Source: JAADHY01 sp964428935 (GTDB lineage: Bacteria; Planctomycetota; Planctomycetia; Planctomycetales; Planctomycetaceae). From it: a stretch of 14,078 nucleotides of DNA. The number at the start of each line of letters is the position of its first letter. Position 1 is the first letter of the stretch. Below the pieces are notes generated by a model. The model was not told the origin of the DNA and ran no database searches. It saw nothing but the letters and a program-made list of their open reading frames with translations. The translations under genes and the position numbers were made by a program. This document shows, piece by piece, positions 13,972 through 14,078 of the stretch. Location of the stretch: assembly GCA_964428935.1 (NCBI GenBank), contig CAYSAG010000121.1:1-14078 (forward strand), read 5' to 3'.

Positions 13972-14078
13972 GCGACCGGTCGGTTTCAGTCGGTTCGAAC
14001 GTGCGGCGTGCGGGAGCCTGGCCGGCGGCTGGACGGCCACCCGTTTGGTCGTGTCGGCCAGTCCGCGGCGACGTCCAA
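13972..14078. other. Right-edge spacer
   Basis: This is 107 bases after the amidohydrolase stop. The only structure is a 6-bp inverted repeat TGGCCG (14019-14024) / CGGCCA (14034-14039) with a 9-base loop and no T-run. No gene is supported before the window ends. Confidence 0.35.

Noticed and set aside
1..14078. CRISPR array, insertion sequence, integrase or attachment sites
   Set aside because: No spaced direct repeats, transposase or recombinase motifs, or terminal inverted repeats with target duplications were seen.

Overview
The window is GC-rich, densely coding bacterial DNA. I infer a planctomycete, probably of the Pirellulales type. The evidence is a very large secreted protein built from PQQ-like beta-propeller repeats and helical repeats, a Tat-exported glycosylasparaginase, long GC-rich spacers and few overlapping operons. 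This is inference from gene style; no rRNA or other phylogenetic marker is present.

Layout, left to right. Positions 1-188 look like the 3' end of a transcript entering from outside the window, with a hairpin and a good intrinsic terminator. A short minus-strand gene (364-858) encodes a PilZ-like protein. A 462-base divergent spacer with a 14-bp palindrome leads into two co-directional purine genes: an AzgA-type NCS2 purine permease (1321-2652) and adenine deaminase (2796-4529). Converging on them is a 1581-residue secreted protein with two beta-propellers and two helical-repeat regions (4668-9413, minus). A 311-base divergent spacer with operator-like palindromes separates it from gdhA, encoding the NADP-type glutamate dehydrogenase (9725-11080, plus). 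Converging on gdhA is an N4-(beta-N-acetylglucosaminyl)-L-asparaginase-type Ntn hydrolase with a twin-arginine signal (11177-12307, minus). Divergent from that, and starting with TTG, is an M20-family metallo-amidohydrolase (12691-13971, plus).

Five of the seven genes touch organic nitrogen. Purine uptake and adenine deamination release ammonia. Asparaginase and amidohydrolase activities split amide bonds in glyco-amino acids or N-acyl amino acids. Glutamate dehydrogenase fixes ammonia into glutamate. They sit in separate transcription units, so co-regulation is only a hypothesis. Every chosen start has a Shine-Dalgarno sequence 6-10 bases upstream.

I found no mobile element, CRISPR array, tRNA, rRNA or clear novel defence or biosynthetic system. 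The most worthwhile items are the double-propeller protein, a possible dual start (exported and cytosolic) for the asparaginase, and the palindromes in the divergent spacers.
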